NCBI RefSeq assembly: GCF_036067295.1
Contig: NZ_CP107954.1
Span: 1,736,001-1,800,000, forward strand
DNA from: Kribbella sp. NBC_00382
GTDB lineage: Bacteria > Actinomycetota > Actinomycetes > Propionibacteriales > Kribbellaceae
DNA: 64,000 bases
Direction: 5' to 3'
Each line of letters starts with the position of its first letter. Within the stretch, counting starts at the first letter, position 1. The translations under genes were made by a program, and so were the position numbers. The notes under the pieces were generated by a model that was given only the letters and a program-made list of their open reading frames with translations, did not search any database and had not been told where the DNA came from. Positions 33,889 through 43,935 of the stretch are shown one piece after another.

Positions 33889-34738
33889 CATCGACGCGGT
33901 GACCCGTGGCCTGAACCCCACCCCCCACACCGAGGTCAGCGACGCGGCGTGGACCGAACTGTCCGACGGCATCACAGCGCCCGGCCAGGACAGCACCGGT
34001 ACGGTCGTGAGCCTGGCCGCTCGCCGTACGCCGGCCCGCCCGCGACTCCTGCTGGCAGCCGCCTGCACTCTGCTGATCGGCGGAGTCGTCGCCGCGACCG
34101 TCATCAATCGGCCCGGGCAGGACCTGCCGCAGGCGCTGTCCGTCACCGACCAGGGTGAGTGGCTCACCGTCCGGGTGATCGACGAGAACGCCGATCCGAA
34201 GGCCTACAACCAGCAGTTCAAGAAGCTCGGGCTGAACATCAAGGTGATGATGGTGCCGGTCGCGCCGTCGGCCGTCGGCAAGTACGCGACCTTCCAGTAC
34301 TACAGCGGTAGCGACGGGACGAAGCTCGGCCTGCTCAAGCCAGGTGAGAACTGCCCCGCGACGCTCAACGAGAGCGACCCCGGCTGCCAGTACGGAGTGG
34401 AGGTCGGCAAGAAGTTCAAGGGCAGGGCGGAGATCATGTTCGGGCGCGCCGCCAGGCCTGGTGAGCAGTACCAGTACATGCCGGGCGAGGCCAACCGCGC
34501 CGGCGAGGAGCTGGCCGGCTTGTCGTACAAAAACAAGCGCGTGGCCGAGGTGCAGAAGCTCATCGCGGCGCGCGGCGTGACCATCGGCGGCTACCTCAAC
34601 TCGAAGACCGAGATGGTCGACGGCGTCAACACCGCCAAGGACGTCGACCCGGCGCCGGGCGACTGGTACGTCCACGAGGTCTGGCCACGCTCTCCCAGAG
34701 TCGTGGAGCTCTGGATCGGTTCGGAGCCGGAGAAGTAG
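33875..34738 (+). CDS. Membrane protein, putative anti-sigma factor
   Basis: A 287-residue protein with a short cytoplasmic N-terminus, one transmembrane helix (about 58-78, LLLAAACTLLIGGVVAATVI) and a large external domain. The topology and the 14-base overlap with the ECF sigma gene suggest an anti-sigma or sensor partner, but no zinc-binding HxxxCxxC motif is present. AGAGG precedes ATG 33875. The external domain is not recognised. Confidence 0.7.
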   Translation: MKTHDIDAVTRGLNPTPHTEVSDAAWTELSDGITAPGQDSTGTVVSLAARRTPARPRLLLAAACTLLIGGVVAATVINRPGQDLPQALSVTDQGEWLTVRVIDENADPKAYNQQFKKLGLNIKVMMVPVAPSAVGKYATFQYYSGSDGTKLGLLKPGENCPATLNESDPGCQYGVEVGKKFKGRAEIMFGRAARPGEQYQYMPGEANRAGEELAGLSYKNKRVAEVQKLIAARGVTIGGYLNSKTEMVDGVNTAKDVDPAPGDWYVHEVWPRSPRVVELWIGSEPEK

Positions 34739-34763
34739 ACCTCGACACTGTCCCGCTGGGCCG

Positions 34764-35261
34764 CTAGGTCCGGCGGGACTTGCGGGTGGGCGCCTTGGCC
34801 CAGCGCCACATCACGGCGACCCAGGCCAGAGCCGGTACGCCGAAGACGGCGGCGGCGATCTCGCGGCCGAAGACCAGGAAGACCAAGCCGGTCAGGAAGA
34901 ACGGCAAGGCGAGCCAGACCGCTCCGACGAAGGCGGCCCAGCGCCAGCGGCCGGGTTGGCGTGGTTTCGGTGCGTAGAGGACTGGTTGTGGGAGTCCGTG
35001 GAAGGCCGGTTGGAGGTCGGCGTGGGTGACGGACTCGTTCACGATGTCGACGCGGCGATGCAGCTCGACCTCGTCGAGGCGGCCGATCGCGAACTGCTCG
35101 GAGAGCTCGTCGATGGCGACGCGGCGCTCCTCGTCGGTCAGGCGGAGTGGTTGCATCCGGCGGCGCGCGGCGACAGCACGGGCCTCTTGCCCAGCGGCCG
35201 CGGCCATCCCGGCCAGGTTGGCCAGATCAGCTTTCGGCCGGCCTTTGTACCGATCGGTCAT
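34764..35261 (-). CDS. DUF1707-domain membrane protein
   Basis: A 165-residue protein with a helical, Ala-rich N-terminus, a DUF1707 module (about 36-92, LRLTDEERRVAIDELSEQFAIGRLDEVEL, ending LQPAFHGLP) and two transmembrane helices (about 105-145). It is the fifth member of the local family, separated from the others by the sigma/anti-sigma pair. ATG 35261 is chosen because the frame before it looks non-coding; a GTG two codons upstream is possible. Confidence 0.8.
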   Translation of the reverse strand: MTDRYKGRPKADLANLAGMAAAAGQEARAVAARRRMQPLRLTDEERRVAIDELSEQFAIGRLDEVELHRRVDIVNESVTHADLQPAFHGLPQPVLYAPKPRQPGRWRWAAFVGAVWLALPFFLTGLVFLVFGREIAAAVFGVPALAWVAVMWRWAKAPTRKSRRT

Positions 35262-35331
35262 CCTCACACCCCACTCCTTCCTCCCGAGTGTGCCAGCCAT
35301 GAGGGCGACACCCAACCGGACGAGCGCGAGA

Positions 35332-36027
35332 TCAGGGACGAGTCAGCCGGTCCCTGAGCTGGTCCAGCTGCTCGAACGTCAGGCCGCTGTTGGTGAGATA
35401 CCCGGCGACATCGGTCGACCCAAGAAACGCAACCATCGCCAGGCAGTTGTCCGCGCAGTGCTGCTCGAGCGCGTCCGCGGTGAGCGGCGTCTCACCTGCC
35501 GCCGGCGTCGCCTCGTAGTACGCGTTGATCGTCCGCAAGCCCAGCTCATAGTCGTCGAGGATGTCGGCGACCGGAGTGCCGACTAGTTGGAGCAGCATCG
35601 CGATGACCATGCCGGTACGGTCCCGGCAGGCCTTGCAGTGGACGAGAACGCCACCTTCCGGGGCGTCCGCGATCCGGGCGAATACCGAGGTGACCAGGCC
35701 CGGCCAGCGCCGGAGCACCTCGGAGTAGTACGCCGGGCTGTCCAGCCGGTCGCCCCACACCGCCATGAACTCGGAGTCCTGCTGGTCCTCGACCGGATGG
35801 TGGTGAATGACATCGAGCACCCGTACTTCGAGCCGCTCGTAGTCGTTCCGCAGGTCGATCACCGTGCTGACGCCCGCATCAGCCAGTTGCTTCCAGCCGG
35901 TGTCGGTCAGCAGGTCAGGTCGCGCGGAACGGTAGACCCGGCCCGGCTGGATCGTCCCCGACCCAGCCGGCAGACCGCCGAGATCACGCGCGTTGACCGC
36001 GCCCTCCCACTCCAGCTCTCGGCTCAC
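35332..36027 (-). CDS. Tyrosine-protein phosphatase
   Basis: A 231-residue phosphatase of the bacterial Y_phosphatase3 group. The catalytic P-loop HC-x5-R is at His130-Cys131-Arg137 (VHCKACRDRTG), with N-terminal NARDLGGLP and YRSARPD typical of the group. It lacks a signal peptide. GTG 36027 starts one base after the purL stop codon, so it may be translated from the purine operon mRNA. Substrates could be phosphotyrosine proteins or phosphoinositides. Confidence 0.88.
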   Translation of the reverse strand: MSRELEWEGAVNARDLGGLPAGSGTIQPGRVYRSARPDLLTDTGWKQLADAGVSTVIDLRNDYERLEVRVLDVIHHHPVEDQQDSEFMAVWGDRLDSPAYYSEVLRRWPGLVTSVFARIADAPEGGVLVHCKACRDRTGMVIAMLLQLVGTPVADILDDYELGLRTINAYYEATPAAGETPLTADALEQHCADNCLAMVAFLGSTDVAGYLTNSGLTFEQLDQLRDRLTRP

Positions 36028-36028
36028 G

Positions 36029-38290
36029 TCAGCCGAGAGCGTTCGGCAGGGTTGCGCTCCACGTGGTGCGGAGGTCGGTGAGGCTGACCTCGAACTGGTC
36101 CTGGACGTCGAGGGACTCGCCGGTCACCACGCCGATCTTGGTGTGGGGGAAGCGGCGGGCGGTGCACATGTCGGTGAAGCGGACCTCTTCGGTGCGCGGG
36201 ACGGCGACGACCGCGCGGCCGGCCGACTCGGCGAAGAGGAACAGGAACGGGTCCAGGTCGTCCGGCGCCCAGACGCGGGCTCCGACACCACCACGGAGGG
36301 CGGACTCGACCAGTACCTGCGCGACGCCGCCGTCGCTGACGTCGTGGGCCGCGTCGATCAGACCGTCGCGGGACGCGTTGATCAGGATGTCGGCGAGCTG
36401 CTGCTCGTGAGCCAGGTCGACCGCCGGCGGACGTCCGCCGAGGTGGCCGTGGATGACGTGCGCCCACTCCGAGCCCGACAGTTCCTCCTCGGTCTCACCG
36501 AGCAGGTAGAGCTGGTGGCCCTCCATCTCGGCGGTGAAACCGATCGGGGTCCGGCGGGTGACGTCGTCGATGACCCCGAGCACGCCGACCACCGGCGTCG
36601 GCAGGATTGGCGTCTCGCCGGTCTGGTTGTAGAACGACACGTTGCCGCCCGTGACCGGGATGCCCAGCTCGATGCAGCCGTCGACCAGGCCACGGATGGC
36701 CTCGGTGAACTGCCACATCACACCCGAGTCCTCGGGCGAACCGAAGTTCAGGCAGTCGGTGACCGCGGCCGGCCGAGCACCGGTCGTGGCGACGTTCCGG
36801 TACGACTCGGCCAGCGCGAGCTTGGCGCCCGTGTACGGGTCGAGCTTGGCGAACCGGCCGTTGCAGTCGGTGGAGACCGCGACGCCGAGGCCGCTCGTCT
36901 CGTCGACCCGGATCATCCCGCTGTCCTCGGGCTGCGCGAGCACCGAGTTGCCGAGCACGTACCGGTCGTACTGGTCCGTGACCCACGACTTGTCGCACAG
37001 GTTCGGCGACGCGATCAGCTTGAGCAGCGTGTCCCGCAGCTCAGCGCCAGTGGTTGCCCGCGGCAACTTCTCGGCGCCGTCGGCCTGCAGCTCGTCCTGC
37101 CAGGCCGGCCGGGCGTACGGGCGCTCGTAGACCGGGCCGTCGTGCGCGACCGTCCGCGGCGGTACGTCGACGACGCGCTCGCCGTGCCAGTCGATCTGCA
37201 GCAGTCCGGTGTCGGTGACCTCACCGATCACATCGGCCTGCACATCCCACTTCGCGCAGATCTTCAAGAACTGCTCGACGTTCTCCGGCGTGACGACCGC
37301 CATCATCCGCTCCTGCGACTCGCTCATCAGAATCTCTTCCGGAGCAAGGGAAGCGTCGCGCAGCGGCACCTTGTCGAGCGAGACGTGCATACCGCCGTCA
37401 CCCGCGCTGGCCAGCTCGGAGGTCGCGCACGAGAGCCCCGCGCCACCGAGGTCCTGGATGCCTTCGACGATCCGGGCCGCGAACAGCTCGAGCGTGCACT
37501 CGATCAGCAGCTTCTCCATGAACGGGTCGCCGACCTGTACTGCGGGACGCTTGGTCGGCCCACCATCCGCGAAGGTCTCGGACGCCAGCACCGAGACGCC
37601 GCCGATCCCGTCACCACCGGTCTTGGCGCCGTACAGGATGATCTGGTTGCCGACGCCGGTCGCGTTGGCCAGGTGCAGGTCCTCGTGCCGCATGACGCCG
37701 ACGCAGAGCGCGTTGACCAGCGGGTTACCCAGGTACGTCGCGTCGAACACGACCTCGCCACCGATGTTCGGCAGGCCGAGGCTGTTGCCGTAGCCGCCGA
37801 CGCCGGACACGATGCCGGGCAGCACGCGCTTGGTGTCCGGCGCGTCCAGCGGACCGAACCGCAGCGGGTCCATCACCGCGACCGGGCGGGCGCCCATCGC
37901 CAGGATGTCGCGGACGATGCCACCGACCCCGGTCGCCGCGCCCTGGTACGGCTCGACGTACGACGGGTGGTTGTGCGACTCGACCTTGAAGGTGACCGCG
38001 TAGCCCTCGCCGATGTCGATCACGCCGGCGTTCTCGCCGATGCCCGCGAGCATCTTGCCGGCCGGCGTCTCCTGCGGGATCTCACCGAACCGCTTGAGGT
38101 GCACCTTGGACGACTTGTACGAGCAGTGCTCGCTCCACATCACCGAGTACATCGCCAGCTCGCAGCTGGTCGGCCGCCGGTCCAGGATGTCGCGGATCCG
38201 CTGGTACTCGTCCGGCTTCAGCCCGAGCTCCGCCCACGGCTGCTCCACGTCCGGCGTACTGGTCGCGTTACTGACGGTGTCGGTCGACAC
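36029..38290 (-). CDS. purL: Phosphoribosylformylglycinamidine synthase subunit PurL
   Basis: A 753-residue small-type PurL, the ATP-dependent synthetase of the PurL-PurQ-PurS complex in the fourth step of de novo purine synthesis. [38 protein letters not shown] and [15 protein letters not shown] segments in both AIR-synthase repeats are intact. GTG 38290 follows AGGAG at seven bases. Its first 23 bases overlap the 3' end of the upstream membrane protein gene. Confidence 0.97.
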   Translation of the reverse strand: MSTDTVSNATSTPDVEQPWAELGLKPDEYQRIRDILDRRPTSCELAMYSVMWSEHCSYKSSKVHLKRFGEIPQETPAGKMLAGIGENAGVIDIGEGYAVTFKVESHNHPSYVEPYQGAATGVGGIVRDILAMGARPVAVMDPLRFGPLDAPDTKRVLPGIVSGVGGYGNSLGLPNIGGEVVFDATYLGNPLVNALCVGVMRHEDLHLANATGVGNQIILYGAKTGGDGIGGVSVLASETFADGGPTKRPAVQVGDPFMEKLLIECTLELFAARIVEGIQDLGGAGLSCATSELASAGDGGMHVSLDKVPLRDASLAPEEILMSESQERMMAVVTPENVEQFLKICAKWDVQADVIGEVTDTGLLQIDWHGERVVDVPPRTVAHDGPVYERPYARPAWQDELQADGAEKLPRATTGAELRDTLLKLIASPNLCDKSWVTDQYDRYVLGNSVLAQPEDSGMIRVDETSGLGVAVSTDCNGRFAKLDPYTGAKLALAESYRNVATTGARPAAVTDCLNFGSPEDSGVMWQFTEAIRGLVDGCIELGIPVTGGNVSFYNQTGETPILPTPVVGVLGVIDDVTRRTPIGFTAEMEGHQLYLLGETEEELSGSEWAHVIHGHLGGRPPAVDLAHEQQLADILINASRDGLIDAAHDVSDGGVAQVLVESALRGGVGARVWAPDDLDPFLFLFAESAGRAVVAVPRTEEVRFTDMCTARRFPHTKIGVVTGESLDVQDQFEVSLTDLRTTWSATLPNALG

Positions 38291-40361
38291 TTGATGACTC
38301 CTGAACTAGGTGGGACTCGGGTACAACGCTACTGGCCAGCAAGTGGGCCACCAGCAAGGGCAGGGTGAAGCCGGTCATGATCGCGGGCAGGGCGACCCCG
38401 GCGTCGTTCAGCAGCATGCCGACCAGACCACAGGTCGACAGCGCCAGCAGAGTCGGCCGGACCATCGGCCGGCTGGCGTAGAAGCGGCGGTACGGCTCAA
38501 ACGGAACCCGATCCGGCCAGACGCTCGCGTACATGGCCAGCAGGACTCCGGCGAGCATGAACCAGCCCGCGGGCGTGTGGAAGAAGCCCAGCGACATCTG
38601 CAGTTTGCGGATCAGGATGTCGCCGACGTCTCCGTCGAGCAGCCGGGCCACGAAGGTGCCGAAGTGGCTGCGCTGGTCCGCGGGCCGGAGGTAGTCGAGG
38701 AAGGCGACAGCGGAGACCGCGACCGCTCCCGCGGCGCCGACTCCGACCAGCGCCTTGAAGGAGATGCTGCCGCGCCAGGTCAGCCAGGCCAGCAGCAGTA
38801 CTGCGGGGGTCAGCGCGATGATGCCGCCGAAGTCGGTCCCCCAGCCGGGCTTGCCGTCCACGATGATCGCGAGCCCGCCGATCGCCAGTACTGCGAGCGC
38901 CGCCTGGACGCGGCTCTTCTCGAGCAACTGCTGCGCTGCCCAGCCGGCGATGACGATTGCGGCGACGGCCAGCGTGGCGAAGGTCGAGTTGCCGAAGCCG
39001 TAGAAGCGGCCGCCGATCACCGGCCCGTCGGCGAACATGCTGCCGAACTGCAGCGGCGTCCCGAGCACTCCGTCGACCAGCAGGATCAGGTACGCAGCCA
39101 GCAGGATGCCCAGCCCGGCCCATTGCTTCAGCACGGCTCTCGCGATCCCTGCGAAGGCCGCGCTGATCGCCAGCACAACGAAGTACAGGGAAAGTCCGGG
39201 GGACGGCCAGCGCCACCAGACGGTCGCGGTGGACAGGAAGACCGCGATGAAGAAGCCGCCCTGGGCAAGCATGGTGAATTCACTCGTACTGCGTGCTCGG
39301 CGGCTCCGGGTGACCAGGAACCAGCCGAGCGCGATCAGCTGCGCCGCCAGCAAGGTCATCGCGACAGCGATCAGCACTGGGCGCGGGTGCTCGAACCGCT
39401 CGTTCGTGTCGAGCCGGTCCTCGATCACCTTGGCCGCATCGGTGTGCCGGTCCCCGCCGAAGCCGATCTCGTTGCCGTCGAGCGGGCCGGGCTGCTCTGC
39501 TCCGGCCGGGTCCAACTCCTTCGCCGAGCCGCGGAGGATCGTCGCGGTCACGTCGGTGAGCTGGATCAGGCCGGGTCGGCGGGTGGAGTCGCTGGTCAAC
39601 CAGCGCGGGCCGTTGTCCGGCGGGAGCTGCATCGCGACCAGCGGCTCCTGGTGCGCGTTGGCCGTCTCCTGGCTGATGCCGACGAGCAGCACCCAGCCGT
39701 CGGCCGCGCGGGCCTGCGCGACCAGGTCGGCGATCTTCTTGCGGGCCTCTTCGCGACCTTCACGCAGCGGCAGTGCGCCGGCGTCGATGATCGCGTCACC
39801 GCATTGGGTGCTGGCCAGCTTGGCCAGGTCGACCTCGGACTGCCAGTTGGTGACGGTGCCGTCGGTGCGCGCGGTGGCGATCGCGGCGCCGGGGCCGAAC
39901 CCACAGACGCGGTCACGGCTCTCAGCGAGGCGGCCGAGGGGCGCGCCAGTGTGATGGTCGGCCTGGCGTTTGATGTAGGTCTGCCAGTTGGCGACCTTGC
40001 CATCGGTGACAGCGGGCAGGTCGCCACAGGCCTCGTCGGGGACGCTTCCCCAGGCGCGGGTGCCGGCGCTGATGGTCAGCCAGCCGTCGACCGGGCAGGT
40101 GTGCGGCCCGGCGGTCTTCACGGTGATCGAGCCGACATGCGACTGATCGACCAGCGCGGTCAGCTCAGGCGACGCCTTCACGTCGTTCCAGCTGAGCCCG
40201 GGCACGCCGATCACAACCACCTTCGCCAGCAGGTCCTGCGCGGCCTGCGGCCGGGTGGCTGGTGTGGCGGCCGCGGCGGACGTAGTACCGGCGCAGGCCG
40301 CGACCACTGCGGCTAGGAACAGGGTGCGGCGCAGGAGGCGCCGCACCCCACGTGACGTCAT
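38268..40361 (-). CDS. Polytopic membrane protein with alkaline-phosphatase-like external domain
   Basis: A 697-residue protein: a signal peptide (about 1-32), an external domain (about 45-325) starting [14 protein letters not shown] that resembles the alkaline-phosphatase superfamily core with a degenerate metal site, then about ten transmembrane helices (340-690). [12 protein letters not shown] and [11 protein letters not shown] lie in the membrane part. It sits between purQ and purL and overlaps both reading frames (TGATG with purQ, 23 bases with purL). Role unknown; an envelope function is likely. Confidence 0.8.
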   Translation of the reverse strand: MTSRGVRRLLRRTLFLAAVVAACAGTTSAAAATPATRPQAAQDLLAKVVVIGVPGLSWNDVKASPELTALVDQSHVGSITVKTAGPHTCPVDGWLTISAGTRAWGSVPDEACGDLPAVTDGKVANWQTYIKRQADHHTGAPLGRLAESRDRVCGFGPGAAIATARTDGTVTNWQSEVDLAKLASTQCGDAIIDAGALPLREGREEARKKIADLVAQARAADGWVLLVGISQETANAHQEPLVAMQLPPDNGPRWLTSDSTRRPGLIQLTDVTATILRGSAKELDPAGAEQPGPLDGNEIGFGGDRHTDAAKVIEDRLDTNERFEHPRPVLIAVAMTLLAAQLIALGWFLVTRSRRARSTSEFTMLAQGGFFIAVFLSTATVWWRWPSPGLSLYFVVLAISAAFAGIARAVLKQWAGLGILLAAYLILLVDGVLGTPLQFGSMFADGPVIGGRFYGFGNSTFATLAVAAIVIAGWAAQQLLEKSRVQAALAVLAIGGLAIIVDGKPGWGTDFGGIIALTPAVLLLAWLTWRGSISFKALVGVGAAGAVAVSAVAFLDYLRPADQRSHFGTFVARLLDGDVGDILIRKLQMSLGFFHTPAGWFMLAGVLLAMYASVWPDRVPFEPYRRFYASRPMVRPTLLALSTCGLVGMLLNDAGVALPAIMTGFTLPLLVAHLLASSVVPESHLVQESSSVDRHRQ

Positions 40362-41032
40362 CAGGAGGCGACGACGGCCTTCAGGACCGAGGTGAAGAAG
40401 CCGAGGCCGTCGGTGCTCGGGCCCGTGAGGGTCTCGACGCAGTGCTCGGGGTGCGGCATCAGGCCGACCACGTTGCCGCGCTCGTTGCTGATCCCGGCGA
40501 TGTCGCGGTACGAGCCGTTCGGGTTCTCGTCCAGGTAGCGGGCGACGACCAGGCCCTCGCCCTCGAGCCGGTCCAGCGTCGGCTCGTCGGCGACGAACGA
40601 ACCGTCCTGGTTCTTCAGCACGATGGTGATCTCGTGGTTCGCGTCGTAGTCGCTGGTCCAGGCGGTGCGGTTGTTCTCGATCCGCAGCGGCTGGTCCTTG
40701 CAGATGAACTTGCGGCGCTCGTTCTTGATCAGCGCGCCCGGCAGCAGATGCGACTCGCAGAGCACCTGGAAGCCGTTGCAGATGCCGAGTACCGGCATTC
40801 CCTCGCCGGCCTTCTTGATGATGGTCTCCATCACCGGGGCGAACCGGGAGATGGCACCGGCCCGCAGGTAGTCGCCGTACGAGAAGCCGCCCGGCAGGAC
40901 GACCGCGTCGACCCCGTGCAGGTCGGCGTCACCGTGCCAGAGCGCGACCGCCTCGGCACCGGCGACGGCTGCCGCGCGGCGCGCGTCGGCATCGTCGAGC
41001 GAGCCGGGGAAGGTGACGACCCCGATCTTCAC
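40361..41032 (-). CDS. purQ: Phosphoribosylformylglycinamidine synthase subunit PurQ
   Basis: A 223-residue class I glutamine amidotransferase supplying ammonia to PurL. The nucleophile is Cys85 in GICNGFQ; His194 and Glu196 in MPHPEH complete the triad. GTG 41032 overlaps the purS stop (GTGA, 41029-41032), and its stop shares one base with the next start. Standard family length. Confidence 0.97.
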   Translation of the reverse strand: MKIGVVTFPGSLDDADARRAAAVAGAEAVALWHGDADLHGVDAVVLPGGFSYGDYLRAGAISRFAPVMETIIKKAGEGMPVLGICNGFQVLCESHLLPGALIKNERRKFICKDQPLRIENNRTAWTSDYDANHEITIVLKNQDGSFVADEPTLDRLEGEGLVVARYLDENPNGSYRDIAGISNERGNVVGLMPHPEHCVETLTGPSTDGLGFFTSVLKAVVAS

Positions 41033-41298
41033 TGGCCATCCTCAACCGACGGAGTGGCTTCCACGTGGAGGGTGTAGTCCTCGATCACCGGGTTGGCCAG
41101 CAGCGTGTCGGCCGCCTTGCGGATCTCGGCCACCTGTTCCTCGGTCGCCTCACCGTCCAGGGTGATCTCGAAGCGCTTGCCCTGACGCACATCGGCCACG
41201 CCGTCGAAGCCGAGCCGGCCGAACGCGCCGTGCACCGCCTTGCCCTGCGGGTCGAGGATCTCGGGCTTGAGCATGACGTCGACGACAACGCGAGCCAC
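41029..41298 (-). CDS. purS: Phosphoribosylformylglycinamidine synthase subunit PurS
   Basis: An 89-residue structural subunit that bridges PurL and Pur[20 protein letters not shown] and [13 protein letters not shown] are family signatures. GTG 41298 is chosen because AGGAG lies six bases upstream; the frame is open beyond it. First gene of the purS-purQ-membrane protein-purL operon. No purine riboswitch was seen upstream. Confidence 0.95.
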   Translation of the reverse strand: MARVVVDVMLKPEILDPQGKAVHGAFGRLGFDGVADVRQGKRFEITLDGEATEEQVAEIRKAADTLLANPVIEDYTLHVEATPSVEDGQ

Positions 41299-41374
41299 TG
41301 AAACTCCTGGTTCGGACCGGGGATGACGCCTGAATCCTACCGACCACCACCCGATCTGCCCGCATCGGCGACTA

Positions 41375-41404
41375 TTCACTCAGTACATACATCATGTGTA
41401 TAGT
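41375..41404 (+). promoter_or_regulatory. PadR promoter with overlapping operator, probably leaderless
   Basis: TTCACT (41375-41380), 18 bases, then TATAGT (41399-41404), seven bases before ATG 41412, so transcription should start at or next to the start codon. An inverted repeat ATACA-N5-TGTAT (41387-41401) covers the spacer and the -10, matching the kind of site PadR-type repressors bind. This suggests autorepression of the regulator and its ABC exporter genes. Confidence 0.5.
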
Positions 41405-41411
41405 CGTACCC

Positions 41412-41933
41412 ATGGCAACCGCTGAGCTCGTTCTGGGCCTGCTGGCCGATGGCCCGGCACACGGGTACGACGTGAAACGCGGCCACGACGCCTGGTTCCC
41501 GGACAACCGGCCGCTGGCGTTCGGGCAGGTCTATACGACGCTCGCCCGGCTGGCCCGCGACGAGCTGGCCGAGGTGGTCGACAAGGGCTCGGAGGGCGGG
41601 CCCGAGCGGACCGTCTACGCGATCACCGACAAGGGCCGCAAGCACCTCGACGACTGGCTGCTCGATCCGGTGCCACCCGCCTGGGGCAGCGCCGACGAGA
41701 TGCTCCGCAAGCTGGTGGCCGCAGTACGGACCGGTGGGGACGCCGCCGAGTTCGTGGCCAGGCAGCGGGCGAGTCACCTGCGCCGGATCCGCGAACTCAA
41801 CGCCACCCCGGCCGGGGACGACGCCACCTCGCCGCTGGTCCGCGAGTACACGGTGGCTCACCTCGACGCCGACCTGCGCTGGCTCGACAGCGTCATGGAG
41901 CGCATCACCGAGCAGAAGGAGACAGGCCGATGA
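41412..41933 (+). CDS. PadR-family transcriptional regulator
   Basis: A 173-residue repressor. The winged helix (about 1-80) has VLGLLADGPAHGYDVKR, FGQVYTTLARLARDELAEVV and ERTVYAITDKGRKHL; the C-terminal helical dimerisation part follows. ATG 41412 is preferred over an upstream start six codons away because the domain begins here. It overlaps the ABC ATPase start (ATGA, 41930-41933), so it controls the exporter it is transcribed with. Confidence 0.92.
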   Translation: MATAELVLGLLADGPAHGYDVKRGHDAWFPDNRPLAFGQVYTTLARLARDELAEVVDKGSEGGPERTVYAITDKGRKHLDDWLLDPVPPAWGSADEMLRKLVAAVRTGGDAAEFVARQRASHLRRIRELNATPAGDDATSPLVREYTVAHLDADLRWLDSVMERITEQKETGR

Positions 41934-42604
41934 CTGCACTGGAGCTGCGCGACGTCGAGTACACCTACCGCCGCAACGTCGCCCTGCGCGGCGTCACCCT
42001 CACGGTCGCGCCAGGCGAGGTCGTAGCGATCACGGGCGCCAGTGGCGGCGGCAAGTCGACCCTGCTGCACTGCGCGGCCGGCATCCTCCAGCCCGACAGC
42101 GGGACGGTCACCATCGCCGGGCAGGAGCTGTCTGCACTGACGGAGGAGGAGCGCAGCAAGTACCGGCGCAACCACGTCGGTGTAGTGCTGCAGTTCGGTC
42201 AGCTCGTCCCTGACCTGTCCCTGGCCGACAACGTCGCACTGCCGCTACTCCTGGACGGCCACGACCGACAGGAGGCCCGAGCGACGGCCATCGAGTGGCT
42301 GGACAAGGTGGGTGTCGCCGACGAGGCAGCAGCGACCCCGGCCGAGCTGTCGGGCGGGCAGACCCAGCGAGCTGCTGTCGCCAGGGCGTTGATCACCGGT
42401 CCGACCCTCGTACTGGCCGACGAGCCCACCGGGAGCCTGGACAGCCGGGCCGGGCAGGAGCTGCTCGACGTACTGCTGAAGGCGACCCGTGACCGGGGTG
42501 CTGCGCTGGTGATGGTCACCCACGACAACGTGATCGCCGCGGTGGCCGACCGTGAGATCCGGCTGCGCGACGGCCTGATCCAGCACGAGGTGAGGCTGTC
42601 ATGA
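41930..42604 (+). CDS. ABC transporter ATP-binding protein, MacB/LolD-type
   Basis: A 224-residue ATPase. Walker A is GASGGGKST, the signature LSGGQTQR, Walker B LVLADEPTGSLD, and the switch histidine MVTHD. Such ATPases pair with FtsX-like permeases to move peptides, lipids or drugs by mechanotransmission. Coupled at both ends by four-base overlaps. Confidence 0.95.
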   Translation: MTALELRDVEYTYRRNVALRGVTLTVAPGEVVAITGASGGGKSTLLHCAAGILQPDSGTVTIAGQELSALTEEERSKYRRNHVGVVLQFGQLVPDLSLADNVALPLLLDGHDRQEARATAIEWLDKVGVADEAAATPAELSGGQTQRAAVARALITGPTLVLADEPTGSLDSRAGQELLDVLLKATRDRGAALVMVTHDNVIAAVADREIRLRDGLIQHEVRLS

Positions 42605-43935
42605 AGCTCTCCACCGCCATCCACCTCTCCCGATCCCGTACTGCCGCCGACCGCAGCCGGATCCGGCTCACCACCGTGGCAGTCGGCATCTCGGGGGCGC
42701 TACTGATCGGTGCGCTCCGGATCAGCCGGCTCGGACCCGGCGACCTGCCGACGGTCAACTACAGCAACTACCTGGCTGAGGAAGATCTTCGGTCCGGCGT
42801 CATCACCGTGTTCGTCCTGCTCGCTGCACTAGCCGCAGGTCTTGCTGTTCAGGCTCTTCGGATCGGTGTCGCGGCTCGCGAGCGGCGGCTGAGCGCAGTA
42901 CGGCTCGCTGGTGGGTCTGCTCGGCAGCTGAAGCAGTTGAGCGCCGCGGACGCTGCACTGGCCGGCCTCACTGGCGGACTGCTGGCTGCACCGATCTACC
43001 TGTTCCTGACGCTGGTACTACTGAGCGTCCTCCCCCCGGTGAGCCGGTTGCTGCCCGGACTCGACGCCGCCGACCTGCCAGCCTGGCTGGCCTGCACACT
43101 GGTCACCACACTGGCTGGTGCCGTCCTCGGCTGGTCACTGACGAGCGACCGCCGGCCAGACGAACCGGTGTCGGCCTTCGGTGGCCGGAGGCCGGCCATC
43201 GTCGTCGCCGTCGCAACGGTCGTCCTGGGCTTCGTCTTGCTCCTCAGCTCGCTGAGCGACGGTGACCTGTTCGTCTTCCTCGCGATGCCGTTCGTCGTCC
43301 TGGTCCTGGCACCGCGCTGGACCCGCCGGATCGGGCACCGGCTTACCCGCTCCGGGGCTCCGGTCAACGTGCTCACCGGAGCCCGGCTGGTCACCGACTC
43401 CCGGCCGACCGGCCGGATGAGCGCTCTGCTCGCCTGTTGTGGACTGCTGATCGGCTTCCTGGTGAACAGCACGCTGGGTCTCGCGATGGAGAAGCTCCCG
43501 GTCGGGGCGGCCGACAGAGCGATGCACCTGACCGGGCTCTCCTTCGGGATCCTCGGGCTGCTGCTGATCGTGGCTACGGCCATCGCCGCCTTGCTGGTCG
43601 GTGCCGCCGATCAACTGGTCGACCAGCGACGCCAGTTGGCCTGCTTGACCGCGTTCGGCGTCGACGCCAGGTTCCTGCGCCGCGTGGTCGAGCGGCAGCT
43701 GGCCCTCGCGGCGTGCCCCGCCCTGGGGATCGGTCTCTTCCTGGGATGCCTGCTCGGGTTGGGCGCCGGCCGAAGCGCCTTGAGCGACTTCGGGCTCCTG
43801 CCGCTGTTCCTGAGCAGTCTCGTACTCGCCGTAGTCGGAGTGGGCCTGGGTCTGCTCGGTGCCCGGCTGGCCGGTTTCCTGCTGCGCAACCAGGTGCACG
43901 ACGCCCTCGCCCCCGAGAACCTCCGGGCCGCGTGA
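42601..43935 (+). CDS. FtsX-like ABC transporter permease
   Basis: A 444-residue permease with about eight hydrophobic segments; the FtsX-type cytoplasmic loop is ARERRLSAVRLAGGSARQLKQLSAADAAL, and the second half has DQLVDQRRQLACLTAFGVDARFLRRVVERQ. It pairs with the preceding ATPase. The stop overlaps the next ATG by one base (TGATG). Export of an antimicrobial or cell-envelope compound is plausible, given PadR control. Confidence 0.88.
   Translation: MKLSTAIHLSRSRTAADRSRIRLTTVAVGISGALLIGALRISRLGPGDLPTVNYSNYLAEEDLRSGVITVFVLLAALAAGLAVQALRIGVAARERRLSAVRLAGGSARQLKQLSAADAALAGLTGGLLAAPIYLFLTLVLLSVLPPVSRLLPGLDAADLPAWLACTLVTTLAGAVLGWSLTSDRRPDEPVSAFGGRRPAIVVAVATVVLGFVLLLSSLSDGDLFVFLAMPFVVLVLAPRWTRRIGHRLTRSGAPVNVLTGARLVTDSRPTGRMSALLACCGLLIGFLVNSTLGLAMEKLPVGAADRAMHLTGLSFGILGLLLIVATAIAALLVGAADQLVDQRRQLACLTAFGVDARFLRRVVERQLALAACPALGIGLFLGCLLGLGAGRSALSDFGLLPLFLSSLVLAVVGVGLGLLGARLAGFLLRNQVHDALAPENLRAA

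Noticed and set aside
35993..38368. Very long plus-strand open frame opposite purL
   Set aside because: It is an antisense shadow of purL caused by high GC; composition is Arg/Asp/Val-rich without domains.
38310..40316. Long plus-strand open frame opposite the membrane phosphatase-like gene
   Set aside because: Shadow of a real gene in GC-rich DNA; rich in Gln, Arg and Gly and without recognisable motifs.
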